A stretch of 64,000 bases of DNA, taken from the NCBI GenBank assembly GCA_040877545.1, contig JBBDNN010000074.1:9417-73416 (forward strand), in the 5' to 3' direction. The DNA is from Gracilimonas sp040877545 (GTDB taxonomy: Bacteria; Bacteroidota; Rhodothermia; Balneolales; Balneolaceae). Under the pieces are notes generated by a model. It was not told the origin of the DNA, made no database searches, and was given only the letters and a program-made list of their open reading frames with translations. Position 1 is the first letter of the stretch; each line of letters opens with the position of its first letter. Shown here piece after piece: positions 1 to 8,754 of this stretch. Made by a program: the position numbers and the translations under genes.

Positions 1-1092
1 GGCCATTACCTGGGTTTAGGACTTCGAACCCCTGTACATGCAGATTTCGACTATCGCCTGGTGGGCGGCTATGCATTCGGTAACCAAACCTATAGCTATC
101 AGGTCAGCGGATATCACTTTTTCAGGAATTCCTTCGTGGCTCCGGAATTTATATTTCGCAAAGAAACAGTTCCCCAGTACCAGGATTATGAATATAACCG
201 AACTCCTATTGATTTTTTTGAAGCCCGCCAAACATTAAATGCATTAATATTCGGCAGTGGTGGAAGTAACTATTTCGAGCGGCAGGGGGTGGAAGCAGGA
301 CTGAGGTTTCGCTTTGATACCCAGTCTTTTCTGCGCGTCCTTTACGTGGATGAAAAACAGCAGTCATTAACTCCCGCAACACATTTTAATATCCTGGGGA
401 ATGAAATCCATCCGGAAAATTATATAAATAATGATCCTGTCTATCCCGCCGAAGATGGACATGTGAAGGGTTTTAACCTGCACCTTCATCACGATACCCG
501 GCAATATTCTCGAAACCAATTTTTGAGGGATTATAATATTCGTCAGTTTGGCTGGCTTTCTGATGTAGTACTCGAAAAAGGGGTGAGCGAATGGGGCAGT
601 GATTTCAACTACAATCGTTACCGGGTAGGGCTGAAATTTTACTGGCCGGTTTTTACCTCTCATTTTTTCCAAACAGATATAACATTTGGCGCTTCTGATG
701 AAGGTGTTCCCAATCAGCGTTTATTCAACTATAATGGATTTGTAGTGGATGATTACGTCCGTTACCGGCCATTCAACACCATATCATACCGGGAGCCGTT
801 GGGAAATCGCGTTTCAGAGATAATGATCCGATACAAGCTCGGTACTTCTTTAACCCGAAAGGCACCTTTCGATTTTGTCAGCAAAAGCGGAATAAAAATA
901 TCCACCTTTTTTACTGTAGGTGTGATTGATGAAACTCCATCTTTAGAGCCGCTTCTACCTTATTCAGGCTCTCATACCCAAGCTGAAATGGGTATTTCTG
1001 CCTCCAAAATATTTGGTTTTTTCTACGCTGAATTCAGCAAACGTATTTATGGAAAATTCGGAAATTCAATTGGTTTTACGGCAAGGTTTTAA
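1..1092 (+). CDS. outer-membrane beta-barrel protein, C-terminal part (5' end outside window)
   Basis: The frame is open from the first base to the stop at 1090-1092, so only the last 363 residues are seen. They alternate polar and aromatic residues in strand-like segments and end in Phe (ending TARF), as outer-membrane barrels usually do. The stretch from about residue 235 (GVPNQRLFNYNG, then FNTISYREPLGNR) resembles the Omp85-like C-terminal barrel of Bacteroidota DUF5686 proteins, but the similarity is by eye only. A GTG at 61 is in frame but is not a credible start because the barrel continues upstream. It converges with the next gene. Function unknown; barrel nature fairly sure, family uncertain. 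Confidence 0.6.
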   Translation, partial: GHYLGLGLRTPVHADFDYRLVGGYAFGNQTYSYQVSGYHFFRNSFVAPEFIFRKETVPQYQDYEYNRTPIDFFEARQTLNALIFGSGGSNYFERQGVEAGLRFRFDTQSFLRVLYVDEKQQSLTPATHFNILGNEIHPENYINNDPVYPAEDGHVKGFNLHLHHDTRQYSRNQFLRDYNIRQFGWLSDVVLEKGVSEWGSDFNYNRYRVGLKFYWPVFTSHFFQTDITFGASDEGVPNQRLFNYNGFVVDDYVRYRPFNTISYREPLGNRVSEIMIRYKLGTSLTRKAPFDFVSKSGIKISTFFTVGVIDETPSLEPLLPYSGSHTQAEMGISASKIFGFFYAEFSKRIYGKFGNSIGFTARF

Positions 1093-1105
1093 TTCAGCAT
1101 GAATT

Positions 1106-2188
1106 TCAAAAAGCTTCTACACTTTTATTCATGTGGTCGAGAATTTTACCATCAATTGAATAATACCCCCTCATGACATCAGCAGTCAGACAAGAGTGGA
1201 TGGGGTAAATATCCACCGAATCTCCAATTTTAAAAGAGTTATAAGTACCAGGGCTGCAATGGATTATTCCATGTTCCTGAGATAAATTTTGCAGGTAATT
1301 CTCTTCGGATAACTCTGGAGTTATGAGTTGGCCAAAGCTGGTGTGGAACTTGTTTTGAGCAGAATCTTTGGAAAAATGAACCGCGCCTCCATGAATAAGA
1401 ATTTCTTCTCTATCATCGAATTTTTCTATTATCGGACATTTCATTGTGACAGCAATTTCAGCAGGAGTACAAGCGCCTATTTCCACCTGCATCCAGTCAT
1501 AAAACACAAAATTCCCCGGGCTGATTTGATCTGCCGGCCCAAAATCTTCCAACACACTGCATGATGGAGTATCACCAAAACAGAGAGAAATTTCCGGGAA
1601 GACCTTTTTTAGTAATGCAAGCTGACCCAATGCTTTTCCGGCTATTTCTTCAACTTCCTTTTTCGATCTTGCACGATAGGTGTGGCCGGCATGGCAATAA
1701 AAACCAGCAAGGTTACAATTTTCTGAACGTTCGATTGCTTTAATCACAGAAGCAATCCTTTCATGATCTGAAACCGGAATCCCACTTCTGCCGTAATTCG
1801 GATCAATTTCTATATATAATCCCAGCTCATTTTGTAATTGAGCATCAAGTTGTGAGACTACCTTTTCAGAAATAACCAAGGTTTTAAGCTGGCAAACAGC
1901 AGCCAGGGAATTATAATAATCTGCTGCCAAAATATTCGCCGGAAAGGCAATGGTAATATCCTTCCAGCCATCTTCGGCAAAATAATTTGCCATCTTTAGA
2001 GAAGAAACGGTAATACCTTCCACACCAAACTTTCGAAACATTCTCCCAATTTGTCTGGACTGATGCGTTTTAAAATGTGGGCGAAATTCAGCGTTGTTTC
2101 GTTTCACCTTGTCATTCATTTTCGAAATGTTTGATCGCACAATGTCGAGATCTACAAAAAGGGTGGGGAAAGGGCTGGTATTAGTCAT
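1106..2188 (-). CDS. D-serine dehydratase / D-threonine aldolase-like PLP enzyme (DSD1 family)
   Basis: A 360-residue fold-type III (alanine-racemase-like) PLP enzyme. The N-terminus has the family motif RPHFKTHQ, in which Lys40 should form the Schiff base with PLP. Near the C-terminus PIHSC supplies His331 and Cys333, the usual metal ligands of eukaryotic-type D-serine dehydratase and related D-threonine aldolases. It probably acts on a D- or beta-hydroxy-amino acid in the cytosol; the substrate cannot be read from sequence. It is monocistronic, diverging from the gene at 2313. Confidence 0.8.
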   Translation of the reverse strand: MTNTSPFPTLFVDLDIVRSNISKMNDKVKRNNAEFRPHFKTHQSRQIGRMFRKFGVEGITVSSLKMANYFAEDGWKDITIAFPANILAADYYNSLAAVCQLKTLVISEKVVSQLDAQLQNELGLYIEIDPNYGRSGIPVSDHERIASVIKAIERSENCNLAGFYCHAGHTYRARSKKEVEEIAGKALGQLALLKKVFPEISLCFGDTPSCSVLEDFGPADQISPGNFVFYDWMQVEIGACTPAEIAVTMKCPIIEKFDDREEILIHGGAVHFSKDSAQNKFHTSFGQLITPELSEENYLQNLSQEHGIIHCSPGTYNSFKIGDSVDIYPIHSCLTADVMRGYYSIDGKILDHMNKSVEAF

Positions 2189-2312
2189 TCAAATTCACTT
2201 TTGATTTTTAATAGATGTTCTGAAGCTGCTATTAGTGCATTTTTGCAACTCACAAAATAATTTTAAACATTGGCCTGATGTTTTTCAATAACATGCACTA
2301 AATAAATTTCAT

Positions 2313-2942
2313 ATGAATTGCCCAAATTGTAATAAAACTCCCTCAGGAATTATCCATGAATTATTCAAAATGAAAGGAGTGGGGTTTTCAAAATCAGCAG
2401 AAGGCTTTTTGCAATGCCAACATTGTGATCAACTTTTGAAAATGAAACGTCAAAAATTCCTTTTTCCTGTATACGAGAAGCCTTTTTATAAGTATCTGAT
2501 TGTACTTTTTGCTTTATTTAGTATTGTTTTGATAGCTGTTGTTAACTACGGTGTACCTTCTTTTATTGACACATCCTCAGGCAGTTATACCTTAGCAATA
2601 TCAATTGGTACTATTTTATTTGTCTTTACCTGTTTTATCGTTCCTTATGCATCTTTATCCTCCAAATACGCAGTTTATGAGCGAGTAACGGAAGACGAAC
2701 TCAATGTTGAGGAAAAGGTTAATGATAAATACCGGTTCATGTTTATCAACTTTTTTATTCTTGCGTTGCTAGGCGGCATGCTGCTGTACTACTTGCTGAG
2801 TAACTATGTAAGCAACATGTATGTATTCTTATCTGTCACCTTAGCTTATTTGGTTATCACAATGGGAACAGGCATTCGCATCATAGAACTGGCAAAAATG
2901 GATTTAGAGAACGAAGATTCGTCTGCAGAAAATCTATTATAG
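2313..2942 (+). CDS. zinc-ribbon plus four-helix membrane protein of unknown function
   Basis: The 209-residue product starts with two CxxC pairs (Cys3/Cys6 and Cys35/Cys38), suggesting a small cytosolic zinc ribbon. Four hydrophobic helices follow at roughly residues 58-80, 90-113, 145-167 and 172-190, with a charged loop between the second and third and an acidic tail. I do not recognise a named family. It stands alone between a divergent PLP-enzyme gene and a convergent phosphatase gene. Confidence 0.65.
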   Translation: MNCPNCNKTPSGIIHELFKMKGVGFSKSAEGFLQCQHCDQLLKMKRQKFLFPVYEKPFYKYLIVLFALFSIVLIAVVNYGVPSFIDTSSGSYTLAISIGTILFVFTCFIVPYASLSSKYAVYERVTEDELNVEEKVNDKYRFMFINFFILALLGGMLLYYLLSNYVSNMYVFLSVTLAYLVITMGTGIRIIELAKMDLENEDSSAENLL

Positions 2943-2956
2943 GATTACATCTGCGG

Positions 2957-3823
2957 TTAATTTTTTTCTTTAGAATCCAGATGCTGAAGCAGAATATCTT
3001 CTTTTTCTTCATCACTCAGATCATTATTAAAACCATACATTGCCTGATCCCAGGAACCATATACCGGGTTTGGAAGCATAAACCATCGCCGGCCAAAGTA
3101 ATTCGAATTTTCCTCAATAAGATTCGTCCTTTGCTCTTCAGATATATTTTTAGCAGGTAAAAAATCGTTCAAATCATCCCCGAAAATCATAATAACACGA
3201 TAATGTTGTTCAATTAACTTCCGCCGTTCAGTCTTGGATGAATCCCATTCCTCCTGTTCACCATTGCTAAAAATATTATCCACAGAGTCAGGAATTGGAA
3301 ATCCAGCAGAGGCTAAATTTTGGCGGGTTGCTTCTTCAACTTCAAAATCCCGGTTGGTAACAAAGAAAATATTTATGCCTTGTTCTGCCGCATAAGATGT
3401 GAATTTAACTGCACCCGGAATCGCATCGGCATTCGCTTCCCTGCACCAGTCATTCCAGGCTTCATTATCAAAACCGCTATCTTGCTTAATCATCCGGGCT
3501 TGAAATGGCGCGTTATCCAGCACCGTTTCATCTACATCCAAAATAATAGCAGGAGGGAGGGATGCAAATTCGGAATTTTGTTGCTCCAGGGAGGCGGTCC
3601 AATAAGAATCTTGTAATGGAAGAGGCAAGATGCGCGTTGCAGCATTGTAAGACTGTATTGCAAGGGCTTTATATTCTGCAGAATTTTGTACCCATAAAGT
3701 AGCTTGTGTAGTCGGATGCTTTGTTTGGTCGGATGCCGAAATTTCCTGTTCTGTAATTTGATCGGTTGAAGAGCAGGCTGCAAGGAAAAACGCGAATAAG
3801 AAAAGTTGTGTTAATGCTTTCAT
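2957..3823 (-). CDS. 5'-nucleotidase, lipoprotein e(P4) family (HAD acid phosphatase)
   Basis: HAD-superfamily acid phosphatase. The nucleophile motif DVDETVLDN (DxDxT type), the second motif FFVTNRD and the acidic third motif IFGDDLNDF are all visible. I start it at 3823: this gives a clean lipoprotein signal with Cys in LAACSS and lies just downstream of a good promoter (3851-3884). A further upstream ATG at 3883 would place coding sequence across that promoter. In characterised relatives the protein is an outer-membrane lipoprotein that dephosphorylates nucleotides and other phosphomonoesters for uptake. It diverges from the RimB-like gene. Confidence 0.88.
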   Translation of the reverse strand: MKALTQLFLFAFFLAACSSTDQITEQEISASDQTKHPTTQATLWVQNSAEYKALAIQSYNAATRILPLPLQDSYWTASLEQQNSEFASLPPAIILDVDETVLDNAPFQARMIKQDSGFDNEAWNDWCREANADAIPGAVKFTSYAAEQGINIFFVTNRDFEVEEATRQNLASAGFPIPDSVDNIFSNGEQEEWDSSKTERRKLIEQHYRVIMIFGDDLNDFLPAKNISEEQRTNLIEENSNYFGRRWFMLPNPVYGSWDQAMYGFNNDLSDEEKEDILLQHLDSKEKN

Positions 3824-3850
3824 AAGAGATTTTGAATAATATTTTTGATG

Positions 3851-3884
3851 CAAAGATAGGGAATGAAAAGTATACCTAAACAAA
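3851..3884 (-). promoter_or_regulatory. Bacteroidota-type promoter for the e(P4) phosphatase gene
   Basis: Read on the minus strand, TTTG (3884-3881) is followed after 22 nt by TATCTTTG (3858-3851), an exact match to TAnnTTTG. Transcription would start near 3845, leaving a leader of about 20 nt before the ATG at 3823. The spacer is at the long end of the usual range. Confidence 0.55.
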
Positions 3885-3919
3885 TTTCATCAATTAATGT
3901 GATAAGCGAAAAAAACATG

Positions 3920-3934
3920 TATTTTTGCAGTCGC
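3920..3934 (+). promoter_or_regulatory. Bacteroidota-type -7 box abutting the RimB-like start codon
   Basis: TATTTTTG at 3920-3927 matches TAnnTTTG exactly and ends only 7 nt before the ATG at 3935. The start of transcription would fall on or next to the start codon, implying a leaderless or nearly leaderless message. No clear -33 TTTG is visible at the expected distance, so this is weaker than its divergent partner. Confidence 0.4.
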
Positions 3935-4396
3935 ATGAAAAAACCGGGCTCTAAAATTTTAGGAAGAATTGAACAGGTAAATTTACCTGAATGGGATTTT
4001 TATGATTTAGACGCCAAAATAGATACCGGTGCTTTTACTTCCAGCTTGCACTGTCATCACCTGGATACTTTTAGCAAAAATGATCAAAACTGGATTCGTT
4101 TTTTCTTATTGGATCCGGAACACAGCTCATATAATGATAAAATGTTAGAAATGCCTTTGTGGGATAGGCGGGAAGTTAAGAGCTCGAATGGGGTAAGTGA
4201 ACTTCGCTTCTTCGTGAAAACCAATATTGAACTGTTTGGGGATAGATACTCGATAGAATTATCACTTGCCGATAGATCTGCTATGAAGTACCCGCTTTTA
4301 TTGGGAAGAAAGTTTCTAAAAAAAGGTCCATTTTTAGTTGATATCACCAAAAAGAACCTTTCCCTGAAAATGCTGAAAAAGGAATCTTCGAAATGA
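3935..4396 (+). CDS. RimB-like retropepsin-fold protease ('ATP-dependent zinc protease' family)
   Basis: A 153-residue protein with the single-domain aspartic-protease signature DTGA (Asp30-Thr31-Gly32-Ala33) and the family's C-terminal LLGRKFL motif. It belongs to the family usually annotated ATP-dependent zinc protease (PF05618), which includes RimB. In pseudomonads RimB trims the glutamate tail that RimK adds to ribosomal protein S6. I chose the ATG at 3935 because the family domain begins directly after it; the frame is open upstream to 3863. Its stop overlaps the rimK start (ATGA), so the two are translationally coupled. Confidence 0.8.
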   Translation: MKKPGSKILGRIEQVNLPEWDFYDLDAKIDTGAFTSSLHCHHLDTFSKNDQNWIRFFLLDPEHSSYNDKMLEMPLWDRREVKSSNGVSELRFFVKTNIELFGDRYSIELSLADRSAMKYPLLLGRKFLKKGPFLVDITKKNLSLKMLKKESSK

Positions 4397-5313
4397 GAAT
4401 TGGAATATTATCCAGAAATGCATCCCTTTATTCTACGCAAAGACTTGTATCAGCTGCCAAAGAAAAAGGCCACGAGACGGAAGTCATAGATCACCTTAAG
4501 TGTGATATAGTTATTGAGCAGGATAATCCGAGTGTATACTTTAAGGGAAATAAAATCGATTACCTCGATGCTATTATTCCCCGAATCGGAGCATCTGTTA
4601 CCTTTTATGGAACAGCAGTGGTTCGCCAATTTGAAATGATGGATGTATTCAGTGCAGTTCATTCTCAGGCGTTGGTGCGTTCCAGGGATAAATTACGGAG
4701 CCTTCAAATATTAGCCAGTGCTGGTGTAGGTTTACCCAAAACAGTTTTCACAAACTACTCGAAAGAAGTTAAGACCCTTATTGAATCGGTTGGCGGAGCT
4801 CCTTTAATCGTAAAGCTGCTGGAAGGAACACAAGGATATGGAGTAGTTTTGGCACCCACCAAAAAAGCTGCGGAGTCCATGATTGAAGCTTTCCATAGCA
4901 TGAAAGCCCGGGTAATTGTACAGGAGTTTATTTCAGAATCGAAAGGAGCTGACATCCGGGTATTTATTGTTGATGGAAAAGTAATTGGCGCAATGAAAAG
5001 GCAGGGCAAAGAAGGTGAATTCAGATCGAATCTACACCAGGGTGGTACCGGCACTTTCATTAAGCTTTCGAAAAAAGAGCGTTCTGCGGCTTTAACGGCA
5101 GCAAAAGCAATGGATCTGCCTGTTGCGGGTGTTGATATGTTGCAATCGGAAAGAGGGCCGTTAATTCTGGAAGTAAATTCTTCACCGGGCCTGGAAGGGA
5201 TTGAAAAAACGACTAATAAAAATATTGCAGGGGCTATTATTTCATATATCGAGAAGATGGTAAAAGAGAAACATAATTCAGTACGGAAGAAAAAAGTTAG
5301 AAAGAATGCCTGA
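4393..5313 (+). CDS. rimK: ATP-grasp glutamate ligase RimK
   Basis: 306 residues. Typical RimK N-domain (MRIGILSRN) and a full ATP-grasp domain, including GTQGYGVV in the ATP-binding loop, FRSNLHQGG and the metal-binding end LILEVNSSPGLEG. RimK enzymes add glutamates to the C-terminus of ribosomal protein S6 or make poly-glutamate. The substrate here is inferred. A lysine-rich tail extends beyond the usual end. It overlaps both neighbours by a few bases (RimB-like upstream, aspartoacylase-like downstream). Confidence 0.9.
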   Translation: MRIGILSRNASLYSTQRLVSAAKEKGHETEVIDHLKCDIVIEQDNPSVYFKGNKIDYLDAIIPRIGASVTFYGTAVVRQFEMMDVFSAVHSQALVRSRDKLRSLQILASAGVGLPKTVFTNYSKEVKTLIESVGGAPLIVKLLEGTQGYGVVLAPTKKAAESMIEAFHSMKARVIVQEFISESKGADIRVFIVDGKVIGAMKRQGKEGEFRSNLHQGGTGTFIKLSKKERSAALTAAKAMDLPVAGVDMLQSERGPLILEVNSSPGLEGIEKTTNKNIAGAIISYIEKMVKEKHNSVRKKKVRKNA

Positions 5314-6250
5314 GTTCATCACTATCAATAGGCAAAAAATTGGATTGGGTGAACAGAAAATAGTAAACCTGAATATTGCCCGGCTGCCTACCTATACAAG
5401 TATAGATTTACCCGTTTTGATCTTCCGTTCAAAACAAGATGGACCCGTTTTATTACTTACGGGCGGATTACATGGGGATGAAATAAATGGCGTAGAAATT
5501 GTCCGCCGGATGATTGAAAGGAATGAGGTGATGCCTGATAAAGGAACCATTATTGCAATACCTATTGTGAATATTTACGGTTTCATCCAAAACGTACGTG
5601 GAGTGCCGGATGGCAAGGACATAAACCGAAGTTTCCCCGGGGTAAAGGGAAGCTCCCTGGCGCGCCTGCTTGCTTATACATTAATGAATGAAATTATTCC
5701 TGAGATTGATTGTGGAATAGATTTTCATACCGGTGGATCCTCCAGATCAAATTACCCGCAAATTCGTTGTACATTTAATATAAAAGAGGCAAAAGAACTC
5801 GCCGATGCATTTGGTGCACCGGCTATGTTAAACTCAGGCTTAATAAATAAATCATTTAGAAATGCAGCTCATAAAAAAGGCAAAGAGATTATAGTTTACG
5901 AAACCGGAGAATCGCTAAGGTATGATGAATTTGGAATTGAAGAAGGTATTAAGGGCACAAAAAGATTGATGAAGCATCTTGGCATGAGAAACGAAGCTCC
6001 AGCACCGGTACAAACTAAAACATTTGAAAAATCAACCTGGGTACGGACAAAAAATGCCGGACTATTTATCTCTAAAGTTAAACTGGGTGAAGAGCTGAAC
6101 AGGCGGCAGGTGTTAGGTTTTATTAAGGATCCTTATGGTGAGCTAAATGCACGTGTGATAGCCCCTAAAGATGGAATGGTTATCGGGTTGAATAACTGCC
6201 CGGTTGTTAACAAAGGCGACGCATTAATACATTTTGCATATAATTCATAA
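5306..6250 (+). CDS. succinylglutamate desuccinylase/aspartoacylase-family metallopeptidase
   Basis: 314 residues of the M14-like AstE/AspA family. Zinc ligands are evident: His56 and Glu59 in GLHGDE and His141 in DFHTGG. The substrate-binding Asn-Arg pair is in KDINRSFPG. A C-terminal lipoyl-like beta domain (VRTKNAGLFIS onward) is usual in RimK-associated members. It starts inside the end of rimK. Position suggests it hydrolyses a glutamyl or N-acyl-amino-acid bond linked to RimK's product. That pairing is common; the exact reaction is unproven. Confidence 0.85.
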   Translation: MPEFITINRQKIGLGEQKIVNLNIARLPTYTSIDLPVLIFRSKQDGPVLLLTGGLHGDEINGVEIVRRMIERNEVMPDKGTIIAIPIVNIYGFIQNVRGVPDGKDINRSFPGVKGSSLARLLAYTLMNEIIPEIDCGIDFHTGGSSRSNYPQIRCTFNIKEAKELADAFGAPAMLNSGLINKSFRNAAHKKGKEIIVYETGESLRYDEFGIEEGIKGTKRLMKHLGMRNEAPAPVQTKTFEKSTWVRTKNAGLFISKVKLGEELNRRQVLGFIKDPYGELNARVIAPKDGMVIGLNNCPVVNKGDALIHFAYNS

Positions 6251-6262
6251 AATAAAGAACCA

Positions 6263-6610
6263 TTGGAAATAGACTTATTATTTACAGCAGTTAAAGATTC
6301 TGATTGGAAAAAAGTAACCGAAACCGGTGATTTAATCCCCGATACATTTTCAGAGTATGGCCACATAAAGTGCTTTGAAGGAAAAGATGCTGAAGAGATC
6401 ATTAACCAGGATTTCGAAGATTCCTCGGCAGTATTACTGCTGGTAATTGATCCTCTCAGAATACAATCACCCATCAAACGAATAATTGAAGGTGATTTTT
6501 CTTATATAGCCGTACAGGGTACCTTTTCTGTTGATGTTATTATTGATAAGATTAAACTTGAGCAGAATAAAAAAGGTAGGTTTGCAATAAAAGTTAAGCA
6601 TTTCGAATAA
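6263..6610 (+). CDS. DUF952-like small protein
   Basis: 115 residues starting at a TTG, 12 bp after the aspartoacylase stop and so probably the last gene of the rim operon. The middle (YGHIKCFEG, then a hydrophobic VLLLVIDP strand and a later SYIAVQG) matches the layout of DUF952 proteins, which have an ADP-ribosyltransferase-like fold and unknown function. No catalytic residue can be assigned. TTG is chosen because no ATG lies upstream in frame before a stop. Confidence 0.6.
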   Translation: MEIDLLFTAVKDSDWKKVTETGDLIPDTFSEYGHIKCFEGKDAEEIINQDFEDSSAVLLLVIDPLRIQSPIKRIIEGDFSYIAVQGTFSVDVIIDKIKLEQNKKGRFAIKVKHFE

Positions 6611-6636
6611 TCCGAATATCTCATATTGCTTTATAA

Positions 6637-6999
6637 TCAGGAATGTATGATTCCTTTAATTGATTGAGAAAGCTCTTCAAAACTTACCGGTTTAATTAAG
6701 TAATCTGAGAAATTCGTTTCTGAGGCACGCTCTTTATTATAAGGATCAGAGTTGCCGGTAATAAAGATGACTGGTGTATTGATTTCATCATTACGAATGG
6801 ACAGTATAGCATCAATTCCATTGAGGTCATCTTCAAGCATTATATCCATCAGAATAAGATCCGGATTTAGCTGTGAAATTTTAGATACAGCTTCGCGGCC
6901 TTTAGACACAACATCCAGGACATCATACCCTAAACGCTCAACCATCCTTGAAATTAACAAAGATAAGACGGTGTCATCTTCAACAATTAATATTTTCAT
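6637..6999 (-). CDS. stand-alone response-regulator receiver domain (CheY-like)
   Basis: 120 residues and nothing but a receiver domain: acidic pocket Asp8/Asp9, phospho-acceptor Asp52 (LMDIML) and conserved Lys103 (LIKPVS). The acceptor loop has an insert-like LEDDLNGIDA after Asp52. Without an output domain it must act by protein-protein contact. No histidine kinase is nearby. It converges with the rim operon. Confidence 0.88.
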   Translation of the reverse strand: MKILIVEDDTVLSLLISRMVERLGYDVLDVVSKGREAVSKISQLNPDLILMDIMLEDDLNGIDAILSIRNDEINTPVIFITGNSDPYNKERASETNFSDYLIKPVSFEELSQSIKGIIHS

Positions 7000-7145
7000 G
7001 GGTTATTAATTTATTTCCTGCAATCTATTTAATTCTGACTTAAAGAGACAATATAAAATCACCTGGTTATAATTAATCCTATAATATATATTATGTAAAG
7101 TTAGATTGATTTCTGACAATGACTGACCTGCTTTTATATAACAAC

Positions 7146-7610
7146 TTAATCTGTCAGCACCTCTTGGACCTTATACATATCTGGAAGTTTTCCTGCATCC
7201 TCAAGTATCTCACTGTAAATAATCCTGCCTTCCCTGTTGATTACGAACACAGCTCTTTTTGAAACTCCCTTCATTCCGTAATAGTCTTTGTTTAACACTC
7301 CTAATTTTTCACTTACTTCCTTATTAAAATCACTGAGTAAATTATAATTTAGATTTTGAGCTTCTTTAAAAGCTTTTAAGGTGAAGAAACTGTCAACACT
7401 GATTCCTGCTATCTCTGCATTGAGTGAGTTATAAATCTTTAAATTATCTCTGACCGAGCAAAGTTCTTTTGTACAAACACTGCTGAAAGCCAATGGAAAA
7501 AATAAAAGTACCACACACTTCTTTTTATTCAGTAATTGATCTAAGCTTACCTGCTCTCCGTTTGTGTCTGTTAATGAGAATGCGGGTGCTTTAAGGTTAT
7601 TCTTATGCAA
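7146..7610 (-). CDS. peroxiredoxin (AhpC/TSA family, AhpE-like)
   Basis: 154 residues. The peroxidatic site is FFPLAFSSVCTKE with Cys46; Cys51 five residues later could be resolving. It reduces hydroperoxides using a thiol donor. It is the last gene of a minus-strand run starting with the NuoI-like ferredoxin and overlaps the preceding gene by 8 bp. Confidence 0.88.
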   Translation of the reverse strand: MHKNNLKAPAFSLTDTNGEQVSLDQLLNKKKCVVLLFFPLAFSSVCTKELCSVRDNLKIYNSLNAEIAGISVDSFFTLKAFKEAQNLNYNLLSDFNKEVSEKLGVLNKDYYGMKGVSKRAVFVINREGRIIYSEILEDAGKLPDMYKVQEVLTD

Positions 7611-8214
7611 TGTCTTGAAGTCTTTTCTGGCTGGTATACCTGAGTGTTGTAATCAATAATCCCGTAGAAAATAACATCTCTGAAATCCATATATGTTCTG
7701 AATTTATCCTGTTTAAATAAAACCAATAACTAATATATGCAGCGATAACGAAACCAATTCCTAACAAAAAATAACGTCTTCGGTTATGTCGTGCGAAATT
7801 TACAGTAAAAACAAGAGCCGTTACAATCAATGCGCCGCCTTGGTAAATAGCATTTAACATATCTTTGATAACTATTGAATCAGTAATAAAGGGAAAAAAT
7901 AAAATACTGATAAAAGGTAATGCGGTCAGATACAGCGGGAACCTCGCAAAAACCGGTTTCGATTCCCGTATCAAAACTAATAAACCACTTATATAGGTGG
8001 TTATAGAAATCAATTTAAACCATTCAAAAAGTGAAAATTGCGCGTTATAATTTAAGAGGTCCAGCAGGTATGGAAATCCTAATATAATAGCAGCAAGAGC
8101 AAAATATAGTTCTAGCAGTGATCTTGTTTTTAAATACTGCCTTACAAGAACTATGAAGCAAATTCCTGTTGAAATCGTTAATACCAGGTCTATCCATTTA
8201 GAAGGATCCATCAA
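7603..8214 (-). CDS. seven-helix integral membrane protein of unknown function
   Basis: 203 residues with about seven hydrophobic segments spread over the whole chain and short charged loops (HNRRR near residue 142). No family recognised. It overlaps the DinB-like gene upstream by 4 bp and the peroxiredoxin downstream by 8 bp, so it is probably co-translated with them. Confidence 0.65.
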   Translation of the reverse strand: MMDPSKWIDLVLTISTGICFIVLVRQYLKTRSLLELYFALAAIILGFPYLLDLLNYNAQFSLFEWFKLISITTYISGLLVLIRESKPVFARFPLYLTALPFISILFFPFITDSIVIKDMLNAIYQGGALIVTALVFTVNFARHNRRRYFLLGIGFVIAAYISYWFYLNRINSEHIWISEMLFSTGLLITTLRYTSQKRLQDIA

Positions 8215-8741
8215 TTACTGGATTTACGGTTTTCTATCTCTCTCTGCATTTGCTTTCCGTTTTGATAAGTAAGCACCAATTCTGCAATATCTTTCAAAAT
8301 CCTGCGCTCTTTATCCACCATAGTTCTTACAAAATCAAATAAAGTAAGCGTAGATTTACCTTTGGAAATCTCTCTCTCCCAGTCGATTAGCTTTATATTC
8401 TTAATCAGATTTAAGAGAGCAACCCGGTGTTTAGAAATTTTATATAACACTTTTTGAATATCCTTTGCCCGCTCTTCATCAACTTCAAAAGTATCTTTTG
8501 GATCGGCATATGCATTCAGGTTAATTGGCCGTACACTTTTGAAGGCGTCTTCTATTACTTCCCGGTAATACTCTTGCTGGGCATGATCTACATACATCAG
8601 GGTTTCTACAATAGACTGGCCGGCGGGAGGTTTTTCGCTGTAAGGTACAGAGTCGATAACATATTTAAGTGCTTCAGTTTCATGTTCAAGATAAGCAACA
8701 TCATCAATTAGACTATCTACCTGGCTTTGTTTGATTTCCAT
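8211..8741 (-). CDS. helical protein, possibly DinB-like four-helix bundle
   Basis: 176 residues, highly helical and charged, with an early segment IVETLMYVDHAQQEYY that resembles the first metal-His helix of DinB/YfiT proteins. The other two histidines of a DinB triad cannot be placed confidently, so the family is a guess. It lies 13 bp after the NuoI-like gene and overlaps the membrane-protein gene by 4 bp. Confidence 0.5.
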   Translation of the reverse strand: MEIKQSQVDSLIDDVAYLEHETEALKYVIDSVPYSEKPPAGQSIVETLMYVDHAQQEYYREVIEDAFKSVRPINLNAYADPKDTFEVDEERAKDIQKVLYKISKHRVALLNLIKNIKLIDWEREISKGKSTLTLFDFVRTMVDKERRILKDIAELVLTYQNGKQMQREIENRKSSN

Positions 8742-8754
8742 TGTTAGTTAGGGC

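Noticed and set aside
3863..3934. Upstream start for the RimB-like protein
   Set aside because: The extra residues are not family-like and the frame crosses both promoters; the ATG at 3935 fits the domain start.
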